Below, piece after piece: positions 1 to 11,587 of a stretch of DNA of 64,000 nucleotides. The stretch's first letter is position 1, and each line of letters starts with the position of its first letter. This DNA is from Paulinella micropora (lineage: Eukaryota; Cercozoa; Imbricatea; Euglyphida; Paulinellidae): positions 24,164 through 88,163 of the forward strand of contig WBZZ01006474.1 in NCBI GenBank assembly GCA_019918135.1, read 5' to 3'. Under the pieces are notes generated by a model that was not told the origin of the DNA, made no database searches, and saw only the letters and a list, made by a program, of their open reading frames with translations. The translations under genes and the position numbers were made by a program.

Positions 1-43
1 ATTACCATTCAACCTTGTCCCCACCCCACGCCTTGACCACGAC

Positions 44-410
44 ATGCACAAGACAATCATTCACCAGAATGGACAAGTATTCATATACGACAAACCCATA
101 ACACTAGACAGAAAGAACATATTTGCAAGGGGGAGGCTCAACTCACACCTACTATATGAACTAGATAGACCTGGAACAAAACCACTTGACCCTCATCAAC
201 GATACGTACCATACAGGTCCAAGCCACGAGAACACCAACATTGGCCGCGACTGTCGACAGCCTGCCAGATCTTGCACTATGGTCAGTCAACCCTCTACCA
301 TCACATGCACCGTACGACGCTATGACCCTACACAGAGCTTTAATGCATGCAAACCCGCAGATAATGCACGAGTTTGCAAACAATGTAGGCAGACGCATCG
401 CTGGTAAAGA
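44..410 (+). pseudogene. Copia-C pol remnant: end of protease region and integrase N-terminus
   Basis: The frame at 44-325 encodes the stretch HQNGQVFIYDKPIT, which in element A joins the protease region to integrase. From about 241 a second frame encodes the start of the integrase zinc-binding region (LHRALMHANP, then GRRIAGKDWMR). The reading frame changes between the two parts, so the coding is broken. The integrase fragment ends at about 410, before the CHGC zinc ligands and the catalytic core seen in C2 and A, because of the deletion that fuses it to RT. The assignment rests on direct alignment by eye to A (28500-28935) and C2 (11800-12225). Confidence 0.75.
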
Positions 411-1780
411 TTGGATGCGTGCGGTAATAGGAAATAGAACGAAAGAATATATACATTATAGTCCATACGAATGTTCCTCACCCACTGCCTAACCTATGTT
501 TCTTTTGCTACTAGTCTCGTATGCTGCCTTTAGTGGCCTTATGATTTCTCATCTTGACTTCTCACAGGCGTATTCCCATGCAGACATGAAGGACCTCGCC
601 TTCGCCTACCCGCCGAAAGGATATGAAAACGAAAGTGACCCTTCAATGATTTTATTGTTGAAGAAGGCACTTTATGGCACCCCTCAGGCAGGGCGAAGAT
701 GGCTCGATCATGTTTCGGCAAGCGTGAGGCAAACAGGATACAAACAATCCACACTGGACCCTTGTATCTTCTTTTTGCCTCAGGTTAGAAACCGGCCGAA
801 ACTACCTCTCTACCTACTACTACGCACAGATGACTTGCTTGTTTTTCATAGGACTACGAACGAGCATAAGGCCCTGTTTACCAAATTGAAACATTCATTT
901 AGGGTGAAAGATTTGGGCCAGGTTAGGACGTTCTGTGGTTTGCAGTTTGTTAGGACATCAGGGCATAGTAATACATCAACATGAATATATTAAGGGCATG
1001 CTCAGGGATTTCAACTTTCACGAGGCCAAGCCGGTGGCTACCCCTGCAGCCATGACTGACCCTCCACCTGCCAATAAAGCAGCAATGCTTCGGCGTTTCT
1101 CGCTCCCTCGCTTGCTCGGTGCCCTCCTCTGGCCGGCAACCCAGACTCAACCTGCGATCTCCTACGCAGTCAATCACGCAGCCGTGCTCGCCTCCAAGAA
1201 GCCTGATGTGGCCTACTCCGCAATAGCCCGCATCCTTCGATACCTTCGAACGCCAAGAGGCACTTTCCCTTTTCAAACCCGTAGGTTTGAACTTATTTCC
1301 TTTTCGGACAGCAACCTCGGGGGATGTGAGTACACGCGACGTTCGAGAACGGGTCAACTGCACATGACGACCGGCCCAATAGCGTGGAGTTCGAAGCTTC
1401 AACCAACTGTCGCGCTGTCGACCCAAGACGCTGAAACCATCGCCAACTCTACAACGTGCCGGACAGCGATCGCAATCCTACACATGTGCCAAGACATCGG
1501 CATCCCGTTGAAGACGCCGGTCACAATCAACAACGACAACCGGCGGGCAGTGCTGAATGCAACCAACGGCATGGGTACCAACCGCACGCGTCATCTGGCC
1601 CTCAAACACCATTACGTGGTGGAGCGAGTACGAGCCGGGGAGGTGATCGTTCGACATGTGCCTACGAAGGACAACCTGGCTGACTTGATGACGAAGTCAC
1701 TTCCAACTCCGCGATCTTCAGAAATAGTCCCACAATTTACTGTATTACTTAAGGACGTTATACCTCATTTCGAGGCATAG
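411..1780 (+). pseudogene. Copia-C pol remnant: reverse transcriptase and RNase H
   Basis: RT is in the frame that is open at 496-984: it has the copia landmarks SQAYSHADMK, ALYGTPQAGRRW and the active-site variant LRTDDLLVFH in place of YVDD. RNase H follows at 935-1780 in another frame, with HHYVVERVRAGEVIVRHVPT and the terminal KDNLADLMTKSLP motif of copia pol. The break at about 960 is a 2-bp deletion relative to element A, and C2 carries the same one. The protein would act in the cytoplasmic particle to make cDNA, but this copy cannot encode a full enzyme. It ends 248 bp before the 3' LTR. Confidence 0.9.
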
Positions 1781-2028
1781 TGCGATTATTACTTCCGCTT
1801 AAACACTAAGGATGAACTTACAATAACAGACTTGCTATACCGTTGCAAGGACCTGCATCCATTGATGCCACTATTGACTCAAAATTTTTTTTCCTTTTCA
1901 GTGTTAAAGTAGCTTTAACATGTATTATATTATCCAATCATGAACATAGTTACTACTTATTACATCTATGTTACTATATCATCACTTATTTCACCATCTA
2001 TTATACATATTGTTATGCCGAGGGGGAG

Positions 2029-2434
2029 AGTAAGCAATAATATTTACTAAATATATTATTACCTTTTTATGGTCAATTTCACGACATAACAATTATACTT
2101 AGGCCGGATTACATTCATTACCATTTATATATTTGCCTATCATATTTATTATTCGTTACAACAATATTGCAGTTATTCATATATTAATTACCAGTTATAC
2201 ACATTGGCCCATACTGATGCAACATCATGAGTTAGGCTACGAAGCCAGTATATAAATTTATGGTATTTATTTACTCCTCGTGATTATAAATTTATGGTAT
2301 TTTAGATTGAATTCAAGTCATTGGTTCTTAACCATTGATTAGATTCATTATTATCGTTTCAACCTTTGATCAAAGTACCTCAGCGTAAACAATTATTCAA
2401 GTATCCGGAGACAATGTCTACTAGCATACTTTCT
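2029..2434 (+). repeat. 3' LTR of copia-C (C1 position)
   Basis: A 406-bp LTR starting AGTAAGC and ending ACTTTCT. It aligns with the LTRs at 8209-8614, 16508-16910, 24260-24642 and 32191-32586. It carries a TATATAAAT box and a 17-bp direct repeat (ATAAATTTATGGTATTT, twice). The right flank is GCCTT (2435-2439), the reverse complement of AAGGC at the outer end of C2 (14027-14031), so this LTR end originally belonged to the element now found at 8209-14026. Confidence 0.9.
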
Positions 2435-4285
2435 GCCTTCACCACACCCATCAGACGAACTTGGTCCCAGTCGAAGCCGATGGTCTTGCTCATCGTACTT
2501 GTCGTTGCCGTCGGACCCCAGTGACTGCACCGGCCCAATCTCCCCTTCCATCGGAAGACGTGCTTGGTACGGACCCCCACACCTAAAGCGGATTAGTCGA
2601 TGCCACAGAAGCGCAGCCACCCCATGCGATTGAATGGTTAGGCCAATTCCAACTGGATTCCTCTCGAGCTCCGTCCGCATGACCGATGCCCTTACCAAGC
2701 TGGAGCGCACAACGGTACAATAATATCGATGCTTTGGCTGATCCAACCTTTGACATTCCTCGTCGCAGTAATAGACATGTTGGCAGTTGCCACACATCAT
2801 CCCCTCCCTACTAGGTTCACGCCCGCAGCGTTCACACTGCCTCGCCGGTTCGCCCCCCGTCCGGCTAGCCCTGTCACACTGCTCGCAATCGAAGTCCCAC
2901 CACCTCCGCTCCAGGTAACAAAAGAGGAGGTAGTTCTGCCAGTAGAACATTTCATAGGCGCTTGCGTGGTTGAAAACCCGATGCACTTGTGCCGCAGAGA
3001 ACACCAGCCTTGGAGCTCCATGATCCCTGGTCATCATCGGTTCAGGTACCCAATGCTCCCCCGGAGGCTTACGATTAATCACCCCATCGCAGTAGGTAAC
3101 AGGGTCCATGTCATAGCAGGTAACCGCATCCCCCGGCCGTCCCCCGAGCACAGCATCCGTAATCTCCCTTTCCACCCTTACCCAGACGTCGCCATCCCAC
3201 CAGCGCAGATTCTGGCTTATCTTCGCAGGTTCTTCGCGCTCCCCAATCGATCGCGCACCACCCGAAGATGATGACGAAGCCCCACCAGCCGCCAGCGACG
3301 CCGAAGACGAAGACGAAGCTGGTGCCAGTCCCGACGAAGACGAAGCTCCACGCTCCAGTGCCAACGGCTGCTGGTCCCGCATCATGGACACTGGACGCCC
3401 TTCTCCAGCCCCAGGCGACCCAGTCGTACAGAAGCCGCCCCCATGAGCCATCATATGTCCTTCCATGTCCCCCTCAGCCCCGGCCTCCACTTCCCCAGGC
3501 TCCACTAACCCCGGTCGAGGACCCAGGAGGCGCTCAGGACCATACCTTAGCATGTAATCGTCGTAGCGTTGCTTAGCCTGCGCCTGCCGGATGTAGGTAT
3601 TACCATGATAAGTGCAGAAGTGCCGGTTTACTTCTCCGGTATGTAGACCGCATGACGCTGCACCCGCAGACACCTGCGATCGCTACCCACCAGGGCAGAG
3701 CACTGATTGCCCTCTCCACCCCTTACCCCTGGGTCGTCTACCCAACGTAGGCGTATCTTTCCATCTCCCTGCTGAACAAAACCCCAATCTCCCGGTCCAC
3801 GGAGACCCCTTTTCGAGTCAGTACTCCACGACAGCATGTAGAGATACGCCCCCTTGCCATCATCAGGAGGTAGGAAAGAAACGTGTCCATATCGTAAGTA
3901 GCCTCCACCAAGCCAGTGGCCGCGTGCAGCGAAGTAGGCTTCGAGTCCAGAGATTTGCCCTTGTCCTTAGCCACCTTCTTCAGCAGATACGCGAACTTCT
4001 GCTTGAGGTCGTTGCAATCCTTGCCCTTGTGAGACTTATGCGCGATTTTTCTGGTAAAAGCACGGGTTCGTGCATTCAAAAAATCGATGACGTGGATTGC
4101 AGCCCCCACAAGCAAAGCAGCACTTGCCTTTACCCTGGTCCTTCTGACCATCACGCTGCGAGCCATTACCCCGGCCACCATCGCCACCTTTTCCGGCGGC
4201 CTCTTCCTCGATCTCTACTGCTGAAAGCCCGTCCTCAGTTATGAGCGGGGCTGGCTCATCCTCAGTTATGAGTGGGCCTAGCTAT
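2435..4285 (-). pseudogene. Copia-G gag and MYND-finger region, inverted
   Basis: Reading leftwards, it begins in an acidic segment with a 9-residue repeat (PLITEDEPA). Next is a gag zinc-knuckle-like cluster near 4130-4080 (CCFACGG, then H and C), then a frame change. The long frame 3673-2435 is low-complexity Ser/Ala/Gly in its middle and carries a MYND zinc finger at 2836-2717 (C-x2-C, C-x2-C, YYC-x3-CQ, H-x3-C). The plus strand is C-rich here and becomes G-rich at about 4285, marking a switch of sense strand. The frame runs into the C1 LTR, and its natural continuation is at 14027. MYND fingers are protein-interaction modules elsewhere; their role in a retrotransposon is unknown. Confidence 0.75.
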
Positions 4286-7200
4286 GGCATGGAAGGAGGG
4301 AATGGGTCGGTTGGTGGGGATCACAAGCTTGTACCTATTCATGTGGGGGGCAGTGTTGCCTACCGACTGCCAGACGGGCCTACGATGGATTGCATATGGT
4401 TCAAGTCATGGGGGCGTCTGGGGACTGTGCGATTGATGGTCGATGTGTGCAGAGCAATGGATACGGACGAGGATGAAGATGGGGGGACCGGGGCTTCGTC
4501 TGGGGGGCCTGTGGGAGACCCGCCGGGGGGGCCTACGTCTGCAAGGCGCGATGGGGGCCTGGCAGCAGGGGAAATTTGCTAATGATGGATGGTGGCGCTG
4601 GTGTGGGACCTTATGCGACGCCTACTCCTTGGGGTGTGGGTCACGTCCCGGAGTGGTGCATGGATTGTGCTCCGACAAATCACCATATTCCGAGCAAACT
4701 GGGCTTGGCGATGGGGGTTCGGGCGGGACCTGAGGTGTCTGTGATGGGCTTGGGGGGCGTTCATACCCTTTCGGCCAACGGTGTGGCGTTGTTGCACGGC
4801 GTCAATGGTTTGGGTGGGGATTCGTTTTTGCGGTTGGACCCGGCATATGTCACTCCGTCGGTGGAGGTGGGGATTGTGTCAACGGGTCAGCTACAGCTGC
4901 GTAACTACTCCACACACTGCCAGGGGGAGGGGTTCCTCATGTCTGCAAAGCAGTTTACGTGCATTGCTGATGGGGACAAGCCGCTGGTGGGTACCTTGTC
5001 GAAGTCGACGCTTCGATATGTCTTCACGCCCGGTGGACGGCAGAGGGACGTGGGCCAGCTTTCTACGCGGACTCAGGGTTCGGCGTTGTGGTCGACAAGG
5101 CCTACGATGAAGAACAAGCCGTGTAAGGTGTCGGGGGCCTTTATTCATGAGGTCTTTGGGCACAGGAAGCAACGAGCTATGCGACGATTGATCAAGATCA
5201 TGAAAGGCAAATGGGAGGTGGTTGATCCGGCGAAGTGCTCGGGCTCTGGGGATGGAGGGCGTTGTGTGGTGTTGTTTGACACAAACGACGTTCAAACCTA
5301 CCTACAGGGGCAATCAGCTTACAACTATGGGCAAGACTGGGGAAGGGCTGAGTGGGGATTGTCCCACGACCGGTCTATGGGGAATACCAGTACTTCCAGC
5401 TGTTTGTCGACGACAAATCCCGTTGCAAGTTTCCTTTCCTTCAGCGAACGAAGGAGAAGGCTGCAGTGGGGGTGGCTAGCCTTAAGGCAGTCATTGCGTT
5501 GTGTGGGACTCACGCTCATCCTACCAAGCAGTTTCGGTCTGACGGGGAGTGGATTTCTACAGTGTGTGCGGACCTGCTACGGGAAAAGGGGATTATAGCT
5601 CTACGAGGACGCTACGACTCTAATATGAACGCAGTGGCTGAGACTTGGCTGAAGCAAGTGTTTCTAGTGGCAAGGGCACTTATGGTGGCAAGGTGTGCCC
5701 CATACCAGTTCTTCGGCTACGCTTTGCTGTATGCGACGTATATGTTGAACGCGTTTCCTCATAAGGAGGATGTCTCCAGCTACGAGGAGTTCTACAGTCG
5801 GGAGCTACCTCACATTTCAGCGTGGCACGTTTTTGGCTGCTTGGCTTACAGGCATGTGGGCACGCGAAAAGACACACCTCTAACTGCGGAGTTGTGCGTG
5901 TATTTGGGCCCGGCCGTGGACGTCCTCTTACCTGCTCTGGTCGACGATCAAGAAAAAGGTTGTGGAAGATAAGCATGTGGACTTTGCGGATCACCTTGCA
6001 GGTTGGCCAACAATTTACCAAAAAGGTTCACAGAAAACGGACCTGGTCACCTCATTTATCACGTCGGACTTGGAGCGGGCCGGAGCGGTTCCGGAGTGGC
6101 GTACCTTTTTTGGAGGGTGCCTGGAATTTGCTTTGTGATGTGGAGCGAGCTGGCGATGGGGAGGATGCTTCTGCTTCTGAGGAGGTTCAGCTTGGGGATC
6201 TGGACGTTCAAGATGGGATCGGTGATTCTGGTGCAGGTGGCCATGTGAGTGGTGTTTTTCCAGTTGGTCCAACGATAGAGGTGTCGTCGCTCGGTCCCTT
6301 GGCTGATGGTGTTGGGTCTGTGGGGGCACAATCAAGTCATGTTGCCTTTGCTCCGAGTGCTCAAGTGGTGGCTTCGCAACAGGCTGTGCAGTCGGATGGT
6401 GCAGTGAGTGGGCCTGTGGTCCCAGTTCCTCTGGGTGCGTCGTGCTTGGACGGGGAATGTCGGGATTCAAGGGGAGTGCCTGTGCAGTGGGATGGGGCTG
6501 CGGTTAGCGAGTCCAATATCGTGGAGGGCAAGCGTTCTCGCCGTCCTACTGAGCCTGGGGATGCTCGTTGCTGCTATATGATGATGGAGGTGCCCTCGAT
6601 GGGGGATTTTCGTTCCTTGGTAAAGGCGGGGGATGCGTGTGTGTTTGGGATGGATACGGCTGAGCGACGACCCATCTTGCTCGTCATCACGGTTCCCGTC
6701 CCAGTCAAGGAGGCTAATCAGTCTGAGAGGAGATTTGTGGAGTCTCGATTGAAGGACATACAGAAGCACTTTGAGCTGGATGCTTTGCGATTGGTGCGCA
6801 AGGATGCGGTCCCGAGGGGGACGAAGGTTGTTGGAGTGCGGTTCGCTGACTTCGATAAGTACGAGGAGGGAGAATGCATTCAGCAGAAGTCTAGGGTGAC
6901 TGCGAAGGTGTCAGCAGAAACCTGGTGTGGATTGTGGCCCAACGTCGATGCCCACTCCTGATGAGCATGCGTTGCGTTGCTTCCTTGCGGTTGCGATGCT
7001 GCAGCGTATACGATTGGAGAATGGCGACGATGTATCGGCGTTCCTGAAGGCACGACGCGATTCGCCGGTCTATGTTCGACTTCCGGGCTTGTACAATCCG
7101 CCGGGGTAATACTATGTGTACGAGGCGTGAGCAGGAGTCAATTGGGGTGCGGGACTCCGCGAATTTGTATTGGTACGACTGTGTCGACCCATTCTATAAG

Positions 7201-8208
7201 TCTATTGGTATGAAGCCTAATCCATATGACCCGTGCGTCTTTTCGAAGGTTGATGATAAGATGAAGTTGACGGCGCTGGCAACAACGCATGTTGATGATT
7301 ATGTGCTGGCACCGACGTCGGGCGAGTTCTCCGATTGGTTCTGGGGGCGCTTGAAGGCGCGTCAGGGTACGATTACGGTTAACAAAACCATTTGCGGCAT
7401 CTTGGGACGCGAGGTGACGCAGTGGGAGGATGAGGAGGGGCGCTTCCATACGATGGTCACGTGTCGCGAGTACATCCGAAATCTACGCAAGAAGTATCCA
7501 CGAGCTGATGGGAAGGAGTGGACGCCGGTTGGTACGCCGTGAGTGACGACTCGAGGGGAGTCACGTCATTCGGAGCTCAGCAAGTATGAGCCGCCAAAGG
7601 TTTGCGGTGATTTGCGTTGGGTGCGGGCGGTCTTATGGGAGATAATGAGATCGTGGGGCCCTTGTTCCGGTTGGCGGAGTTTCAGTCGAAGCGGGACCAG
7701 TTCGATTACTATGCGGCCGAGTGGTTGTTGCGTTACATACTTGGTCAGGAGGAGCAGAGAGTCTCCACTATGTGTCCGACGGGAATAGGAATGTGATTGC
7801 GTTTGGCGACGCGTCGTATGCCTCCGAGTGGGACTATCATTCGAGGTCAGGGGGCCTGGCCACGCTGGCGGGTGGAGTCATTGCGTCATACTCGGAAAAG
7901 CAGCGTGTACCGTCGACCTCGACGAATGAGGCGGAGACGAGTTGCCTCTCAGCCATCATAAATGTCAGCAAGTCCATTCACAACTTTCTTTGGGAGATTC
8001 CGGTGCATGAGTCTAACAAGTTGCTGGAGGGGTTGGCGGCGGAGCCACCTACCATGTATATCGACAACTCAGCCACTGTCTTAGGAGCAAATACCAATAT
8101 CTTCTCGAGGCGTCAGAGGCATTTGGAGGTCAAGCTGGCCCACATCAACCATGAAGTATCCGAATTCGAGAGGAACGTGAAGGTGTTCCACATCCGTGAT
8201 GCGGAAAA
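4286..8208 (+). pseudogene. Copia-G' pol: protease, integrase, RT, RNase H (broken)
   Basis: Copia-order pol on a G-rich sense strand. 4576-5300 holds a protease-like region with WCMDCAPTNH where W-x-DSGAT-x-H is usual, followed by the pre-integrase domain. 5352-5972 is the integrase core (FRSDGEW, NAVAETWLKQ, FGCLAY). 6770-6961 has the start of RT (VPRGTKVVGVRF), and 7072-7542 has palm motifs (IGMKPNPYDPCVF, THVDDYVL). 7721-8208 is RNase H (ASTNEAE-like region, VFHIRDAEK). The frame changes at least five times, so it is non-functional. The frame is cut at 8208 by the C2 LTR; the missing C-terminus is at 16507-16371 on the minus strand. Confidence 0.8.
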
Positions 8209-8614
8209 AGAAAGTATGCTAGTAGACATTGTCCTCGAATACTTGAATCATTGTTTACGCTGAGGTACTTTGATCAAAGGTTGAAACGATAATAATGAAT
8301 TTAATCAATGGTTAAGAACCAATGACTTGAACTCAATCTAAAATACCATAAGCTTATGATCACGAGGAGTAAATAAATACCATAAATTTACATACTGGCT
8401 TCGTAGCCTAACTCATGATGTTGCATCAGTATGGGCCAATGTATATAACTGGTAATTAATATATGAATAACGGCAATATTGTTGTAACGAATAATAAATA
8501 TGATGGGTAAATATATAAATGGTAATGAATGTAATCCGGCCTAATTATAACTGTTATGTCGTGAAATTGACCATAAAAAGGTAACAATATATTTAGTAAA
8601 TATTATTGCTTACT
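8209..8614 (-). repeat. 3' LTR of copia-C (C2 position)
   Basis: A 406-bp LTR in reverse orientation, ending at 8614 with the complement of AGTAAGC next to the polypurine tract (8615-8624 on the plus strand). It differs from the C1 LTR at roughly a dozen positions although the adjoining internal sequences are almost identical, as expected if a crossover or gene conversion tract ended near the LTR boundary. Its flank GAAAA (8204-8208) is in G' coding sequence. Confidence 0.9.
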
Positions 8615-8862
8615 CTCCCCCTCGGCATAACAATATGTATAATAGATGGTGAAATAAGTGATGATATAGTAACATAGATGTAATAAGTAGTAACTATGTT
8701 CATGATTGGATAATATAATACATGTTAAAGCTACTTTAACACTGAAAAGGAAAAAAAAATTTGAGTCAATAGTGGCATCAATGGATGCAGGTCCTTGCAA
8801 CGGTATAGCAAGTCTGTTATTGTAAGTTCATCCTTAGTGTTTAAGCGGAAGTAATAATCGCA

Positions 8863-9708
8863 CTATGCCTCGAAATGAGGTATAACGTCCTTAAGTAATA
8901 CAGTAAATTGTGGGACTATTTCTGAAGATCGCGGAGTTGGAAGTGACTTCGTCATCAAGTCAGCCAGGTTGTCCTTCGTAGGCACATGTCGAACGATCAC
9001 CTCCCCGGCTCGTACTCGCTCCACCACGTAATGGTGTTTGAGGGCCAGATGACGCGTGCGGTTGGTACCCATGCCGTTGGTTGCATTCAGCACTGCCCGC
9101 CGGTTGTCGTTGTTGATTGTGACCGGCGTCTTCAACGGGATGCCGATGTCTTGGCACATGTGTAGGATTGCGATCGCTGTCCGGCACGTTGTAGAGTTGG
9201 CGATGGTTTCAGCGTCTTGGGTCGACAGCGCGACAGTTGGTTGAAGCTTCGAACTCCACGCTATTGGGCCGGTCGTCATGTGCAGTTGACCCGTTCTCGA
9301 ACGTCGCGTGTACTCACATCCCCCGAGGTTGCTGTCCGAAAAGGAAATAAGTTCAAACCTACGGGTTTGAAAAGGGAAAGTGCCTCTTGGCGTTCGAAGG
9401 TATCGAAGGATGCGGGCTATTGCGGAGTAGGCCACATCAGGCTTCTTGGAGGCGAGCACGGCTGCGTGATTGACTGCGTAGGAGATCGCAGGTTGAGTCT
9501 GGGTTGCCGGCCAGAGGAGGGCACCGAGCAAGCGAGGGAGCGAGAAACGCCGAAGCATTGCTGCTTTATTGGCAGGTGGAGGGTCAGTCATGGCTGCAGG
9601 GGTAGCCACCGGCTTGGCCTCGTGAAAGTTGAAATCCCTGAGCATGCCCTTAATATATTCATGTTGATGTATTACTATGCCCTGATGTCCTAACAAACTG
9701 CAAACCAC
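8863..9708 (-). pseudogene. Copia-C RT C-terminus and RNase H (C2)
   Basis: A 281-codon open frame identical in translation to 935-1780 of C1. It contains the RT connection (HQHEYIKGMLRDFNF), the RNase H core (TQDAETIANS, NNDNRRAVLNATNG) and the closing KDNLADLMTK. It is out of frame with the RT frame to its right because of the shared 2-bp deletion near 9690. The stop lies shortly before the 3' LTR. Confidence 0.9.
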
Positions 9709-11395
9709 AGAACGTCCTAACCTGGCCCAAATCTTTCACCCTAAATGAATGTTTCAATTTGGTAAACAGGGCCTTATGCTCGTTCGTAGTCCTATGAAAA
9801 ACAAGCAAGTCATCTGTGCGTAGTAGTAGGTAGAGAGGTAGTTTCGGCCGGTTTCTAACCTGAGGCAAAAAGAAGATACAAGGGTCTAGTGTGGATTGTT
9901 TGTATCCTGTTTGCCTCACGCTTGCCGAAACATGATCGAGCCATCTTCGCCCTGCCTGAGGGGTGCCATAAAGTGCCTTCTTCAACAATAAAATCATTGA
10001 AGGGTCACTTTCGTTTTCATATCCTTTCGGCGGGTAGGCGAAGGCGAGGTCCTTCATGTCTGCATGGGAATACGCCTGTGAGAAGTCAAGATGAGAAATC
10101 ATAAGGCCACTAAAGGCAGCATACGAGACTAGTAGCAAAAGAAACATAGGTTGGGCGGTGGGTGAGGAACATTCGTATGGACTATAATGTATATATTCTT
10201 TCATTCTATTTCCTAACGCTACTAGTCGCGATTTGTATTTTTGCTGCCCTGTCGATTCGTCTGTCTTGATTGCATCGACGAATGTGGTATGAACGGGAGG
10301 TACGTTCGCTGTTGTTGCTGTGGCCCGAGGCACCCATTGTAATGCCTCACATTCAAACAATCCTTGCAACTCGGCCAACTGTGCAGCGAGTACCTGTGGG
10401 TGTGACTTTATCTTTTCCTGAGAAATGTGTAATACTCTCGTAAACAAACAATAGTTATCCTGTTCTATGGCCTGTTCTTCCTTCCCCTCAAGCTGATGAG
10501 CAAAACTGATGTGAGCAGCGTGAGTGGGGTGGTGTGGTGGTGTTTGTTTCCTTTGCCTAGGCTGGGCAACTATGTTTGTTGGAGTTATTGCAGCACCATC
10601 CCATTGTCGTGGTATGCCTTTATTGCTGGTCCCATTATTTGGGAGGGGGAATTGGGTCGCAGATAAAGGTTGATGGGATGGGGTTGGTGTCGGTTGGTTG
10701 TGTAGTGTTGTCTGTCGAGGTGCTGTGCTTGTCTTTGTCTTTTGTGCAACTGAAGTTGTTGAGTTGGGAGCAAATGTGGTGGGTGGGGGGGAGTAGAGAG
10801 CCAAAGGACGGGTTCGGTTCCACGTAAAGGCTTGAAGTGGGTTCGGTGGTTGGGTATGTTGTCTCACCTTCCAGTGTGTCCAGTGTGTTTGCTGTGTTTG
10901 GTGAAAAAGTCGACCGTTGTTCTTTTGGCTACCAGCCGCTGGGTGTGTCAAAGTTATGGAATTGTGGTAGTTGGTCCTCGTTTTTCCACTGGACAGACTG
11001 GGTAGTTGGTAGAGCAGTCTACGTCTCGTTGTGCGACACGAGGAGTGGTTGCCAAGGGCGTCTGGGCACCTTGCAAGTGTAGCCGCGAGTCGTAGTGTCG
11101 AAACGTACGTTGCCCTTTTCCACCGTAGCCACTTGTCTGGTTTCCTGAATGAGTATCTTATAGACACGACGATATGTATTATAGCCGATGAGTGTGCCTG
11201 GTACAGCGACAGGCTGTGCCTTTGTCGTTTCCACTTTGACCCATGTAAGGCACCCAAAAGGTTGAATAAATGATTGCACAGGCTTCTGGCCCATGGGAAT
11301 TGTAGGATCGCTTTGTGTGTATCCTCCCAAAATGTGTGTGGCAAGCCTGCGCCTAACTGTGCAGCTAGGGCGCGTGTGTCGTCTGTCCTATTCAT
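9659..11395 (-). pseudogene. Copia-C integrase C-terminal half, linker and RT (C2)
   Basis: A 578-codon uninterrupted frame, the longest pol frame in the C1-C3 set. It starts in the integrase catalytic region (NRTDDTRALAAQLGAG, FWEDTHKA) and passes the GCLTWVK motif. A Thr/Pro/Asn-rich linker of about 200 residues follows, then RT with VPRATATTANVPPVHTTF, SQAYSHADMK, GTPQAGRRW and LRTDDLLVFH. The first codon is not a plausible natural start, because upstream integrase sequence continues in another frame. Element A has a nonsense codon (TAG) where this copy reads TGG in the linker. Confidence 0.85.
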
Positions 11396-11587
11396 CCTTT
11401 CTGCAAAGGGTTCATGTTTGGCTCGTTGCGTGTGGTGGTCTTAAGTATGATGCAGTGTTTGTCTGTGTAATCTCTTAGTAGTTTAGACACAAACTTACCA
11501 TCTGCTCTTATTTGTTTTAGCTTATTACATGATTGTCTCTCAAAGAAGGCAAATATGCGTGTGAGATGAGGCATGTATAGCTCAGAC

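Larger units (their letters stand above)
1..2434 (+). mobile_element. Copia-C copy C1, 3' part with LTR
   Basis: This is the 3' portion of a Ty1/copia-type LTR retrotransposon whose 5' part lies outside the window. It runs from the protease/integrase region through RT and RNase H to a 3' LTR at 2029-2434, preceded by a polypurine tract (CGAGGGGGAG, 2019-2028). It lacks about 1.6 kb between the integrase zinc region and RT (junction near 411) that copy C2 keeps. Apart from that gap it matches C2 (8209-~12225) in inverted orientation almost base for base: the RNase H reading frames translate identically, and I saw one base difference in 1843-2028. The copy is dead. Confidence 0.9.

Noticed and set aside
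950-1426. 158-codon minus-strand gene (also at 9217-9693)
   Set aside because: Antisense to copia-C RNase H; it recurs only because the element is duplicated.
3268-4244. Plus-strand Pro/Thr-rich genes
   Set aside because: Antisense to the G gag/MYND coding sequence, as the strand skew and MYND ligands show.
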